Assembly (NCBI GenBank): GCA_001179505.1
Contig: CDMY01000315.1
Coordinates: 5,557-69,556, forward strand
Direction: 5' to 3'
DNA: 64,000 bases
Source: Vitrella brassicaformis
Lineage: Eukaryota > Sar > Vitrellaceae
This document shows positions 10,837-23,502 of the stretch, piece by piece. Under the pieces are notes generated by a model. It saw only the letters and a list, made by a program, of their open reading frames with translations. It was not told the origin of the DNA and made no database searches. The translations under genes and the position numbers were made by a program. Each line of letters starts with the position of its first letter. Position 1 is the first letter of the stretch.

Positions 10837-12244
10837 ATGGCAGACGCGTCCGATGACGACGGTCCCACATGCGCCGTCTGTTTCGACGGGTGGGAGGTAG
10901 ATGGCGACCAGATGCCGATGAACCTCGGCAGATGCGGTGGGCGGACGGACACACACGTCAACACACACAGGCGGGTGGACCTGTGGAATGCATTCCCTCT
11001 CGTCGTATGGGTGTTGATGCATGTGGTGGATGCAGGCCACGCCCTGTGCAATGGGGTGAGCGCACAGTACACACACACATACGTTATGAGTCGGCAAGGA
11101 GGCCAGCATTTTTGGCTGTGTGCCCTTCTGCAGTGTGTGAGGCGATTGAAAGGAGCCAATGGTAGCATCATATGCCCCACCTGCAAGTAAATGAAGCTAA
11201 ACACACATGCCATATGCTCACATGCCCTTCCCCACTCTTATCTCTCTCTGTCATGTGTGGCAGGGTGGTCAGCACGGCGGCCTGTATTACCAAGTCGTAC
11301 GACATGATCAAAGTGCTCAAGTATCTGCGGAAGGAGAACGCCTCTACACGCATCGCCGAGTATGAGGGAGATGGAGCCAGCCATCACATCACGGCCGATC
11401 TGGTGTCTTCATTCTTTGCTTGCACTGTGCTGTTTGTGTGCAGTCTGCAGGGCCGTGTGGGCGAGCTGATAGCCGGCAAGGCCTCTCTGCAGTCGCTCCA
11501 CAAGCCACTGGTGCGCACACACGCTTTCACCCACACACGAGCCGGCTGATGGATGAATGGATGGATGGATGATCTCTGGTGCGTATGGTGGTATTGATTG
11601 TGTGCAGGTGAATCTACCGGAGGGCACTTCACTGACTCAGTCGCAGTACTACGGCCTGCTAAAACTGATGGGCGACTACACCATGAAGTTGCGGTCGCTC
11701 TATCGGTAGGCAGCGCACGTTCTATCCATCCACTGCACTCCCGGATGTGTGCCGAGTGTGGTGCAGCACATCTCTCCACGGCACGGCGTACGGCGACCTG
11801 CTCGACAGGGTCGGCGACAAGACGCGCCTGGTGTTCATCATCCGCAAAGACGAGTACGTCTTCGGCGCCTCAATCAGTGCCGGTCTGCGGCTGCCCGACG
11901 ACCCGACTGACACCAACCACTACAAGTGTGACGTGTTGCGTTTCTCGCTGGCCGGCCACTTCGCGCAGCCCACCATCATAGAAGACATCCCACCAAGATA
12001 TGGGCATGTAACGGTGGCGGGGAGGGAGGGAGGTGTGTTCGGTGAGAGAGTGTTCATCGGTGGGTTTCTGGCTTTGGGTCCATGGATGACGGCCGATATC
12101 CGCAGCTGCCAGCTGTTGACCCACAGGGACGATGTGCCTGCAGGCTACACTGGGGTGAGGGATAGGTTTGACCATGCACTGCTGGGGGGGTCGTTTGAGT
12201 TCCATGCGGATGAGATTGAGATACTGACAGTGGTGGCACAGTGA
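10837..12244 (+). CDS. RING finger plus TLDc-like domain protein
   Basis: The ATG at 10837 (MADASDDDG) lies about 25 bp after a CATATATAG box; an in-frame ATG at 10672 is an alternative. Tiny exons (10837-10936, 11036-11055, 11134-11186, 11264-) assemble a C3HC4 RING: TCAVC, then GRCGHALCNGC, then CPTC. It is followed by a short helical segment (SYDMIKVLKYLRKE). Later exons give SLTQSQYYGLLKLMGDYTM, then SLYRTSLHGTAYGDLLDRVG and TRLVFIIRKDEYVFGASISAG, the pattern of a TLDc domain, which runs to the stop at 12242-12244. RING suggests E3 ubiquitin ligase activity; TLDc proteins are linked to oxidation resistance and V-ATPase regulation. The splice near 11386-11442 is not clear to me. The sequence ACA|GTGAGT at the end might be a donor instead of a stop, with a further exon lost in the gap. 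Confidence 0.75.
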
Positions 12245-12389
12245 GTCAGTGAGGGGAAGGAGGGAGGGAGGGACGGGATGTACTTCTCCCTTTACCTATC
12301 TACCCATCGGTGAGCGTCTGGTGACCTCTGATGTCGTGTGTACATACATACGTCCAGAGTCATTGACGCACGATAGTGACATGGAAAAG

Positions 12390-12689
12390 NNNNNNNNNNN
12401 NNNNNNNNNNNNNNNNNNNNNNNNNNNNNNNNNNNNNNNNNNNNNNNNNNNNNNNNNNNNNNNNNNNNNNNNNNNNNNNNNNNNNNNNNNNNNNNNNNNN
12501 NNNNNNNNNNNNNNNNNNNNNNNNNNNNNNNNNNNNNNNNNNNNNNNNNNNNNNNNNNNNNNNNNNNNNNNNNNNNNNNNNNNNNNNNNNNNNNNNNNNN
12601 NNNNNNNNNNNNNNNNNNNNNNNNNNNNNNNNNNNNNNNNNNNNNNNNNNNNNNNNNNNNNNNNNNNNNNNNNNNNNNNNNNNNNNNNN
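12390..12689. other. Assembly gap (300 N)
   Basis: Exactly 300 Ns, probably a placeholder length. It may hide the 3' end of the RING/TLDc gene. Confidence 0.99.
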
Positions 12690-13227
12690 GCAGGAAAATT
12701 ATCTGTTGCGCACTGCAATGCATGATTACTCACACTGCTGTGTCCATCGCTGTGGAGTGGGCCTGGGTGGTATGCCTGCCTGAGTGCCATCAAGCAGGGC
12801 CATCGTAGCTCGTTTTTCTGCCTGCCTGCCTCCCTGGCTGTGGATGTGTGTGCGGCCGTATTTCCTTCCTTCCACCGCTGTGTGCCGACAAACAAAGATG
12901 AGCAATGAACGAGTGAATGGTGCGGCTGTCGGATTGCTTTATTGCGTTCATTGTGCACCTACATGGCCTGCTCTGGCGGATGGACACCCTCGCTGTGTGT
13001 GCATGGGACCGATCGTGGGTGTGCAGCTTAGTTCAATGCACTCGTTTGCTGTGCCTTCAATCATTCACACATCGAACAAATATCACTCACACGAGAGAGT
13101 CACCTCACCGACGCACACACACAGCGTCCAATCCAATAAAGACACCCACCACCTCCCATCCACTCACTCACCCCAACGCCCGCCCAGAGAGAGAAACATG
13201 GCTGGCTGGCTACATGGCTAGGCTAGG
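12690..13227. other. Intergenic, nothing recognised
   Basis: This stretch is short CT/CA-rich sequence between the gap and the 3' end of RPB2. I see no credible coding exon or RNA gene. Confidence 0.5.
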
Positions 13228-14155
13228 CTAGCAGGTGGTGAGAACGAGTTTGGGCATGATGCACATGGCCATGAGCTCCTGGAAGAGCAGCTTGCATGCG
13301 TAGGGCAGGCAGATCTGGCTGATGTTCGTCTTCTTCTGACACGCGCGGCACTCGTAATGGTGACGGTGCAAATTCGCCACCGCAAATGTCCCACACTGAC
13401 ACACACACACGCAGAGAGAGAGGGGGTGGATGGTAGGTGGGTGGGATGCTTCTGAGGGACTGACTGGACTCACTCACCTCGTCGCACACATGGACTCGGT
13501 AAGCGTCGCTCATGTCGAAGAGGCGCTCCTTAAGCATCTTGGCCGCCCCGTGGGAAATCATGCAGTCCCTCTCCATCTCACCAAACCTACCCAGACACAG
13601 GCACACGGAACGGACACACACACACACACAGAGGGTGGGGTGTGCGATGCGATGCGAGCGTCTGTCTGTGTGCTTGTTGCCAGCTTGCTTACCGAAGGCC
13701 GCCCTCTCTCGCCCGGCCCTCCATCGGCTGGCGCGTCAGCATCACCTGCAAGTCAAGTGTGTGTATGTAGTGGGTCACAGACCTTTTTGTCTGGATGCCT
13801 GTGTGTGGATGTGTGTGCGTACCACCGGCCCTCTGGCTCGCGAGTGGATCTTGTCGTCGACCATGTGTTTGAGCCGCTGGTAGTAGGTGGGCCCGATGAA
13901 GACGCGCGCATTCAGCCGACGGCCGGTGTAGCCGTTGAACAACACCTGAAGGCACACACACGGAGGGAGAACACACGTAGAGTAGATGGACGTCTGTCTG
14001 TCTGTGTGTCTGTGTGTGCGGCGGGTGCGACTGACCTCCATCCCGTGCTTCTGGTAGCCGAGTGCGTGGAGGTTGGCCGAGATCTGCTGCACCGTCAGCT
14101 GAATAGTGATGCCAACACGCACACACAGACAGACAGACAGACACACAGAGAGACA

Positions 14156-14191
<36 letters not shown>

Positions 14192-15670
14192 TGGTTTGCT
14201 CACTTTGGTGAATGGCGTAGCGTCACCCTCCATGCCGCCCACACAGCACACCTTGCCCAACAGACACTCAATCAGATGACCTGCACACACATCCATCCAT
14301 CCATCCACCTCAGCCTGTCTGTGGCTGTCGGTGGCTGTGCTGCGGGCCGATACCGATGGTCATTCGGGAGGGGATGGCGTGAGGGTTCATGATGATGTCC
14401 GGACAGACGCCGTCGCGCGTGAAGGGCATGTCCTCCTGGTTGAAGGTGATGCCGATGGTGCCCTTCTGCCCGTGGCGCGACGCAAATTTGTCGCCGATCT
14501 GCGGAATCCGGATTGAGCGCACCTGCACGCCACCACACACACACACACACACACATGTAGATAAAACCGTATTAACAGCATTGTTCTCTCTCTCTCTGCG
14601 TCTCTCTGTTTAGATTGACGTGACGCACTCGCTCACCCGGACTTTGGTGAACCTGTAACCCTTCTCGGAGAGGGAGAGCATCACGCGATCCACCACGCCG
14701 TTCTCAGACGGCCCTGGGCAATGAATGCACGCAACAGAGAGAGAGAGAGATGTCGATGTGCAAATGTTCGTCAGTGTGTCGCTCTCTCTCCCTCTCTCCC
14801 TCCCTCCCTCCCTCTGTCTGTCTCCGCTTAGCTATCTTACTGAGTCCCAGTGACGAGTCCTTTTTGGTTTTCCGCTGGATCTGCGCCTCCTCCTCAATGC
14901 CCCGCCGGCTCTCCTCCTCCTCACTCTCGCGGATGTCAGCAGTCTGACCACACAACACAGTCGTAGGTAGATAGAGATGTGCAAGTGAGCGGCTCCACTA
15001 GGTGTGTGTGTTTCGGGGAGAGAGAGGAAGGGGGCGCTATGCAGTACACAACGCAACCCACCTTGCCAATGATTATGTCCCCGCCAAGCACGCGGCTGCC
15101 GGGAGCGATGAGGCCGTCCTCGTCGAGCTTGGAGTAGTCGCCCCGCCGCATGCCGAGGGTGTTCTCGGGGTCGGGCTTCTCAAACCGATCTAGGTACACC
15201 TGCAGGCCATGTGTGGTGTGTGCACCTGATGATTGACCGATGGTGTCAGTGCGTGTGCTTGGGTGGGTGGTACCTCTCCGCCAGTTTTGCGCTCTTCAGC
15301 AGGATAAGACCTGTGCCCATCAGTGACGCGGGCAACCACACACAGACGTCAGTCATCCGCCATAATCAATTTATTGAACATATGTGTGTGTGTGTGTTTA
15401 CCGACCGGTAGAAGGCCGATCGAAAGAGCCCTCGGTCGATGGAGGCCTGGTTCATGATGAGCGAGTCCTCCTGGTTGTACCCACTGCACACACACACACA
15501 CAGGCATCGTGTAGGGTTCAGGGCTAGGGTTTGAAACCCTAGACCCATGACCCCTCGGAAGCCCCGACCGCACCTGTAGCACATGATGGCGACGATGGCG
15601 TTGATGCCGGCCGGCAGCTTGTCGAAGAACAGATGCTTCATCGCACGTGTCATGACGAGCGGTTTCTGCA

Positions 15671-15709
<39 letters not shown>

Positions 15710-17018
15710 TTGGCAGGGGAGGCGTGTGTGTGGGTGTGGGTGTGTGTGGGTGTGGGCGTCCCCTGGGCATTGCCTGTGGGTAGTAGAGGACATGGGCGAG
15801 GGTGTCCATCCGCAGGTTGTAGTTGCTCGCGTAGACGCCCATAGCCTTATGGTTTGTCGACACACACACACACACTTGCACACAATTGGACCTCGGCGGC
15901 ATGGTATGGTCTCTCTGTGTGTGTCTGTCTGGGGGTCTGACCTGCTTCCCCATAGCGGACTGGTAGCAGTTCCTGGGCGACTGGTTGTGGTCGGGGAACG
16001 GGATGATGGACGCGCACACACCTGATCCATCCATCCATCTATGTGTGTGTGTGCCTCGCTCGGGTGGGCTGGCTGACGTGACTGACGCACCAAGGATCAT
16101 CGATGGGTGTATCTCGCAGTGGGTGTAGGTGGAGCAGTAGGACTGGCCGTACTCGAGGTCGTCGAGAAACATCGCCACCATACAGGTCTCCTCCTACATC
16201 ACCATAGACAGGCAGATAAATAACCAACGGACAGCACAGCCCCGGTGTAGAATTGAATTGCGATTGCAGAGGGTGGGTGCACTGCACTGACCTCTTCCGT
16301 GTCGATGTACTCGACGAGGCCCTGGCGGATAAGATCGTTTTCCTCCTCATTCTTGGAGTACCACCTGAGCAAACACACACACAGACCCAGGCGACAGACG
16401 GACGCCATATGTGGGAGGGAGGGAGAGCGAGGCGGTTTGTGCGGTAGGTACCTTACATACCTGATCTCTGGCGGGTCGCTCTGGATTTGCTCGATGTGCT
16501 TCTTCTTGATCGCAAGCCTGCACACACGCAGAGTTGTGTGTGTGTGCATATCTCTGTCTCTCTCTCTCTCTCTGTATTTGTGTGTGTGTACTTTTGGTTC
16601 TTATTGACAACGAAGAGCGGCCTCGATGCGCGGCCGCCATCAGTGAAGACCTTCACCTCCTGCACAGACACACACACGGGGATACACAGCTCTGTGTGGG
16701 TAGTGGTGGGGGAGGGGGAGGGGGTGGTTGCCTGGTTGTTGATGTCCCGGACGATGGAGATCTCAAAGTGTATGGTGCCCTGCCGCCGCATCTTTCTCAG
16801 CTGGTCGACCAGCTCCTTGCCGTCGCTGTGCATGCCGATCCAGTTGCCGTTGAGGAACACCTGGGGACAGGCACACCAACACAAGCAAGTGTCGCATCGA
16901 TGGATGGATGGATGTGTGTGTGGGTGCCTTGGTTCGGTGTTTGATCTCGGTGGGCTGCACTTCGTCCAACGAGTCGAGTCCTAGCTCCTGAAGGCACACA
17001 CACACACAGACACATGCG

Positions 17019-17049
<31 letters not shown>

Positions 17050-20000
17050 GTGTGTGGGGTCGATACCTTGATACTGTCTTCGATGTCATCGGCTTTCTGG
17101 CCCACCGTGATGTAGGACATCAGCGCCAGATTCTTGACCAAACCAACAGCCTGGAGACCACACACACACAGCCACACAGATGGAGAACGGTCCGCTGTGT
17201 ATGTGTGTGTGTGTGTGTGTGTGTTGCATTCGGTGCACTACTCCACTCACACACCTACCTGTCCTTCTGGCGTCTCTGCCGGGCAGATCATGCCCCAGTG
17301 AGTGTTGTGCAGCTGACTGATGGGACAGACACCACACACGAAGGTCAATAGTACTCACACATAAGATGGGCAGGCAGGCAGGCAGCTGTGCGCACCGACC
17401 GTGGCTTGGCGAGTTTGCCCTCTCTGCCGAGCGGCGTGTTGAGCCGCCGCAGGTGGGAAAGCTGTGAGGCGAATGTGAGCCGGTTGAGCACCTGATTGAA
17501 CACACACACAGAAGTAACGTGTTGATGCCCGGTGGGGCAGAATGGTGTTAATACCTGTGAGACGCCGGTCCTGACGGTCTGGCCCTCTCTGTTTTTGCCC
17601 CAGTTGCCCGTGGCCAGCTGGTACTTGAGGCCCCGCTCGATCTCCATGCCAGCATCCTTGACGATCTTGCCTGTCACCACACACACACACGCACACACAC
17701 ACACACATGGACACGCTGCTCTCCATCTGTTAAAGGGATCACCTAGGTCGAAATCGTCACCCAGATCGACCTTCCGCTGCACCTGCCGGCGCACATCCTT
17801 CGCCACACGCCTGTTATCACACACACAGACACACGAGAGAGAGAGACGCTCACGTGTAGTCGTGTGTGTGGGTGGTGCAGGGGGTGGTGGTGGTCACCTG
17901 AAGAGCTGCCCGAAGCTGGCGGCCATGAGGCTGCCGGTGAGGTCGAGCCGCTTCTTGCCGAAATGGTCGCGATCGTCTTCCTGAATCCTGCACCCACACA
18001 CACAGCACCACATTACACCACTGACAGATGAATGCGAACCTTGATAATCTCTCTCTCTCTCTCTCTGAGGGTACCGTCCGAGTCGCCCCAGGAGCATCCT
18101 GTGGACCATGTAGCCGATGTAGTAGGCCTTCCGGGCCAGCGAGTTGGCGTCAATGCCGAGGTGCGGCAGAAGCTCCTTGCACAGCAGCTCCCGAGCGTAT
18201 TGGATGCGCTTCTCCTTCGTCACGGTTGTGGCGGGACCTGCACACACCAGCCCAGCCAGCGACATGTGTGTGGGGGGGATGGATGGATGGCTCTGGAGGG
18301 GAGGGATGTGTGGAAGCGAAGCGCACCTCTGCGCCCGATCCAATCGAGACAGACTTCCTCCTCGTCATAGTCTCTTGCGTGGTCGACCGAGGGCTTTAGC
18401 AAGTCCAGCATCGCCTGCCAGTCAGGTCGATCCCCCCCCCCCACACACACACGTGTGTGGCGATGCGTGTGTGTGTGTGTGTGTGGCTTACCCGGTCGTC
18501 GAAGTTGTAGACAATTCGCTCCAGGATGTCTTTCTCGCTGTTGACCCTGTTGGCACACAATCATTGATTGGCACACACACACACACCGACCCGACACACA
18601 TCATGATGATGAGGTGCTGTGCTATGGGGGCGCACACACCGACCCGCCAAACGTGCCAGCCGACCAGACCTGAGCGCGCGGAAAAGAATGACGATCGGCA
18701 CTTCCGACCGGATGTAAGGGATGGTGGCCAGAATCTGCCAAGCCAAGCCAAGCCCCCCACCACACACACCGACCCCACACACATCACAATCACACACACA
18801 CACACACACAAATATCTATCTCTGTGTCGGTCGGCATGCTCACGAACTAACCCGGTCAGAAGGGTTGTCCTTGGCTGCGCGTCCGCCGCCGCCGGTGGAG
18901 GGCGCCCGCATCTTGACGCTGAAGGGCGAGGTGGCCTGCATGCCCTCGGCGCAGCTCCGCACCTCGACGATCCATGACCTAAGAAAAAGCGCATGTGTGT
19001 GTTGGTGTGGTTGTGGGAGGAAGAGAGAGGGCAGAGAGGGGGAGGGGAGGTTACCATTTGGATGGCTGTTTCTTGTGGAAGGCGTATACGAAGTTGTTGG
19101 CCATCCTCTCCTGCGCCACCAGCACCTTCTCGCTGCCGTTGATGATGAAGTAGCCACCCTGTTAATTGACAAAGTTAGTTAGCCACACACACACACAGAC
19201 AGACACCCACAGCACATCACAGCCACGGTGTGTTGATGTGATGTGTGGGCGTGCGTGCCTGGTCGAAGATGCATTCGCCGCATTCGGCCCTCTCTTTGTC
19301 GGTGAGGGCGGAGAGCCAACAGAACTCACTCCGCAGCATCATCGGAACCTGCACACACACACACACACACACACATACACCACACACACACACAGGTGGT
19401 CTGTCTGAGCGAGCAGCGGACCCACCTTACCTTGCCACACTCGAGCTTCGAGTACGTCTTCTCCTCGACCTTGTCGTCGTCTGTGCACTCTGTGACCATT
19501 CACACCCACAACCACACACACACAGACAGAGAGAGGGAGAGAGGGATGGATGGATGGATGTGCGTGTTGTTCCGTTCCCTTTGTCACCTCTGCCGTCCTC
19601 CGGCACTCGGTAGACCTTCTGCACGATGTCGACATAGAGCTGCGACGAGTACCTGCACACACAAAGCCGCAAGGCGCACAGGGGGTGAACGGGCGCTGTG
19701 TATCTGCCTGAAATGCGTCCTAACGTACGTGAGGTTTCTGAGCCTGGCGACGTTGGGCATGAGCTGCTCCTTCTGCTCGTCCTCTATCTGCCACACACAC
19801 ACACACACACACAGAGTCCGTCTGTCTGCCTGATGGATGGGCGCATTGATCGCATTTGCCATTCACTGGCTGAGCTGACTGACCAGCTGCGGCTTGTTGA
19901 GCGAAAGCTGGCTGAACTTGAGCTCATACTTCAGCTGACCCGACACACACACACAAAACGTGCAGGCCAAGCAGATCCATGGGCGGACGGATGGCTGGGG

Positions 20001-21261
20001 GGGTGTTACCGATTCGTCGGTGCTGCTGGAAGGTCCGTACTGGCTCTGCGGCTTGATCTCTAACGCAGGATGCTCATCGACCAGCTCCTGTAAGATCAGA
20101 CAATCGCGCACACAGGAGAGGGAGGGAGGGTTGGTGGCTGCACGGCACTGCACTCGTCTGTGTCTTTGCGCGGCAGAGACGCACCGACCGACCTGCATCT
20201 TGAACATCATGAAGTCGTTGAAGGACTCGGTCTGCTGGTACACCAGGCCCTTCTCGTGGAAGTACAAGTCGACCACGTGCCAAGGATCCTTTAAGGGACA
20301 CACACACACACATCCATATCGATCCATCGATGTGTGTGGTCGCGAATCTCTCGCCGTTGTCCGTCCGGTGCGCTTACTTCGTTTTCGATCTCAGCTGAGT
20401 CGTCGATGCCCTCCTCCTCCTCGAGCTTCTCCTCGAGCAGGGTGGCCTCCAGGTCCTGGGCAGATAGATCAAATGCGATGGTGGGTTGGGAGGAGGGATA
20501 CACACACACACAGCAGAGAGAGGGCCACTGCTTGCAGTGCGGTGGTCTGTTGCGTCATCACATCACGTAGACTCACCTCGTACTCCTCTTCCTCATCCTC
20601 TTCCAGATGATCCTCTGCACACACATCAACACAGACACACACACACACACGCATGGATCCCTCTGTCCTCTGTGACCAGACAGGTCAGACAGACGCGCAG
20701 TTTGCTGAGGCCGACTGACCTCGCTCTTGCTTGACATATTCGTCAGGCTGCAAGTCGTGCTGCTGCTCCCCGATGCCGCCGCCCATCTCCTGCTCGCCGA
20801 ACAGGTCGTCGTCATCCTCATCACCGCCGCCACCCATACCGGGCTCACCACCTGTCGGACACGCACACACACCAGAATAGTCCCTCTCTCTCTCTCTCTC
20901 TCTCTCTCTGAGGGAGTGGCTGGGTCACCTGTTTGCTGCTGTTGCTGGTGCTGCTGGTGATCGCCATCTCCACCTCCATCACCGCCCTGCTCCTCCTCCT
21001 CACTGTCCAGCCTACACACACGCCAACACAACACAACACACAGCACGTGACTGACGTGATACACACGCAGCACAGAAAGAGACAGACAACACAGACACCC
21101 ATGACAGCCAGCCTCCGAGCTCACCCAAGGACGTCATGCTCCTCCTCTCCTTCATCTTCGTCCTCTTCATCTTCCTCGTCACCATGGCCGTACGGCGGCG
21201 GCACTGGCGGCGGGTAGCAGCCGCCTCCGCCGCCACCACCGGCGGCATAGGGATCAGCCAT
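13228..21261 (-). CDS. RPB2: DNA-directed RNA polymerase II subunit RPB2
   Basis: This is the second-largest subunit of RNA polymerase II, nuclear, forming the active-site cleft with RPB1. The start ATG is at 21261 ([10 protein letters not shown]), followed by an unusual acidic, Gly/Gln/Glu-rich N terminus. Diagnostic exons in order include [76 protein letters not shown], and the C-terminal zinc site CDECG with YECRAC. The end has [18 protein letters not shown] and the stop at 13228-13230. [21 protein letters not shown] and the zinc end match RPB2, and the C terminus LLFQELMAM favours Pol II over Pol I and Pol III. I count about 45 exons, some only about 12 codons. Most introns are 60-130 nt with CA/GA at one end and CT/GT at the other. 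No frame break was noticed. A 142-bp tandem duplication lies upstream. Confidence 0.93.
15524..15542. repeat. Telomere-like palindrome inside an RPB2 intron
   Basis: CTAGGGTTTGAAACCCTAG is a perfect inverted repeat around one central base. It is preceded by GTAGGGTTCAGGG. It lies between the exons encoding [10 protein letters not shown] and [13 protein letters not shown]. Confidence 0.7.
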
Positions 21262-21332
21262 ATATATGCTCCGGACGCCACTACTTCCGCTTCTCTCGCC
21301 TTTACCTCAAGAGATCTCCTTCACCCTGACGT

Positions 21333-21616
21333 GGCGGACACGTGAACGGCCTCTGTTTGCTGATTAAGTTTTGCGAGCTTAGAGGTTTCAAGCTCGCGTC
21401 GAGTGAACAATCGGAAAGGCGTCTCGTGAATCAGACACAGCGTACGAGCAGGGTCAGCAGCAGGGCAATATCCCGGCGGACACGTGAACGGCCTCTGTTT
21501 GCTGATTAAGTTTTGCGAGCTTCGAGGTTTTAAGCTCGCGTCGAGTGAACAATCGGAAAGGCGTCTGGTGAATCAGACACAGCGTACGAGCAGGGTCAGC
21601 AGCAGGGCAATATCCC
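21333..21616 (+). repeat. 142-bp tandem duplication with internal hairpin
   Basis: Two units (21333-21474 and 21475-21616) begin ggcggacacgtgaacggc and end gcagggcaatatcc, with few differences. The first unit contains GCGAGCTTAG (21373-21382) and AAGCTCGC (21390-21397), a hairpin with a short loop; the second has GCGAGCTTCG. It lies 70-350 bp upstream of the RPB2 start codon, so it may carry the promoter of RPB2. Confidence 0.8.
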
Positions 21617-22390
21617 AACCATCAACCGTATCCGACGGGCGAGAATTTAAATTTTGGGAGACGGGACGGCGAGACTGCCGTTTTTTTTTCTTTCGTTCGG
21701 CAATACAAAAGAGGACCTCAGAACCGGCAACAACGACTTGCAGAGGCATCTGTGCCGCCGTCCTGCCAACCGGCTGTGGCTGGACTTGACCGACACGCCC
21801 GGCATCGACCGACTCGGAGCCCTTGAGGTGAGCTGAGCACAAACACACGGAGCTGGGTGAGATGTCCTTCATTTCTTGCGCGTCGGGTGGGGTGGATGGT
21901 TCAGGGCGAGAGAAGATGGCGACGACGACAAAACAGGCCGGCGACCCAAATGCGCATTTGCCGCCCTCCTGCCCAGCGAGCCGCCACCTCTGCCATACCT
22001 GAGGGATCCCGGAGTTCTGCGGCGACCTGGGCATTGCATGCGGCATCAAGCCGACCATCCAAGTACGGACACAAGCACACAACGCACGGAGTTCAGGGTC
22101 AATTGCTTTGTTTTCCTTTGTCTCAGGCTGACCGGTCGCCGCCGACATTGCCCTCACGTGTTGAGGTGAGTGAGAATCAGAGCTTCCGTGTGCTTTGTGT
22201 GCGCACGTGTGGCGCGTGTGTTTGTGTCGTGTTTTTGTGCAGACACACGAGAACTTATCCAGAAGCAGAAACAGCGGGAGGGATCGGTCTGAGTTCGAGA
22301 AGGAGCGAGATTTTTTTTCGTCGACAAGGGCTTCACGCGAGCCGAAATGTTTTCAATTTTCGCCTTCCGACTGAAAATACCTTGAGTACG
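21617..22390 (+). other. Possible but unassigned coding exons
   Basis: Short stretches look exon-like on the plus strand. One is about 21690-21829 (LWLDLTDTPGIDRLGALE), ending at a GTGAGC donor. Another is about 21904-22060 (PSEPPPLPYLRDPGVLRRPG), between CAG and GTACGG. The frames do not join into a protein I recognise. They may be remnants of a gene or the start of a longer 5' region. Confidence 0.25.
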
Positions 22391-22401
22391 TGACCAAGAC
22401 G

Positions 22402-22860
22402 ATGATGCGCATCGTTCGTCCTTCAACGCTGCTGGGCCGCAGATGCGGACAACAGCATCCGGCAACGTGTAGGCCACCCGCCCGGGACGCACACAGATCA
22501 GGTACACGGCGATTTTGTCTTCCTGTCTTTGCTCATCAGTCTGTCGGATGTTCTCATCCGCAACGTCGGCTACAGAGACCGCCAAGGCGGCCACACGAGT
22601 TGGCATCCGGGGTCGCCTCCTGTGGGGATCGGTGCTGGTCGGCGGCACCACCGTGGGGTTGAGGTGAGGGACAGAGAGAGAGAGAGAGAGAGAGATGTGC
22701 ACACACGCACGGGGAACCACACGAGCACGCGACGGATCTGGCGTGTGTGTGTGCAGTGCTGGGAAGGGCTCTTCATCCAAGTTGGCATCAGAGGCCCTGA
22801 TGAGAAGCGGTCAGAAGCCGGCACGCGTCTGCAGACTGTCCATCGCCGCTAACATTTTAT
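22402..22860 (+). repeat. MIC60 5'-exon module, copy A
   Basis: The module contains an ATGATGCGCATC exon-like block (22402-about 22468) ended by gtaggccacccgcccg. Next is a 60-nt block at 22602-22661 encoding GIRGRLLWGSVLVGGTTVGL. Then a block from 22757 encodes GSSSKLASEALMRSGQKPA, and an IAANILYSLG block sits at 22841-22870. All have counterparts downstream. No continuous gene product is evident. Confidence 0.6.
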
Positions 22861-23217
22861 ATTCGCTCGGCGTATTTCCCCCTTCGCCGCTTCGCATCGA
22901 TATCAGGTGCTAGCTTCCAGAGGACGCCGCCTAGCATCCGGGGAAGGACGGGTGAGTTCGGGCAGGCCGACAGACGAGAAAGACAGTTATGCTTGCAGCC
23001 GTCTCATTCTTGCCTCTTTTCTTATTCACTGTCGTGTCTCTGTGTGTCTCTTCTCTCATTTCAGTCGCCTGACTGCATCGCCGCCTACATTTTATATGTC
23101 GACGGCAAGTGATCACAATCACAACCGCACCACACAGTGCCCTGACGCCCAGCGAAGGAACAGTCGCACTTCTCACGAGGTGCATAGGATGCACAGATGT
23201 ACGTGACCAAGGCGAGA

Positions 23218-23471
23218 ATGCGCATCTCGCGTCGGCCAATCACGCTGTTGGCCCGCGGCCGCGCGCCTCAACATGGTCCAACGGGTAGGCCACCCGCCCG
23301 ACGCACACAGGTCTGGTACAAGGCGATTGTGTCTTCCTGTCTATGCTCATCAGTTTCTCGGATGTTCTCGACCGCCCCGTCCATGAAGGAGACCGCTAGG
23401 GCGGCCGCAAGAAGGTGAGGGACAGAGAGAGAGACAGAGAGAGAGACAGAGAGAGAGACAGAGAGAGAGAC

Positions 23472-23502
<31 letters not shown>

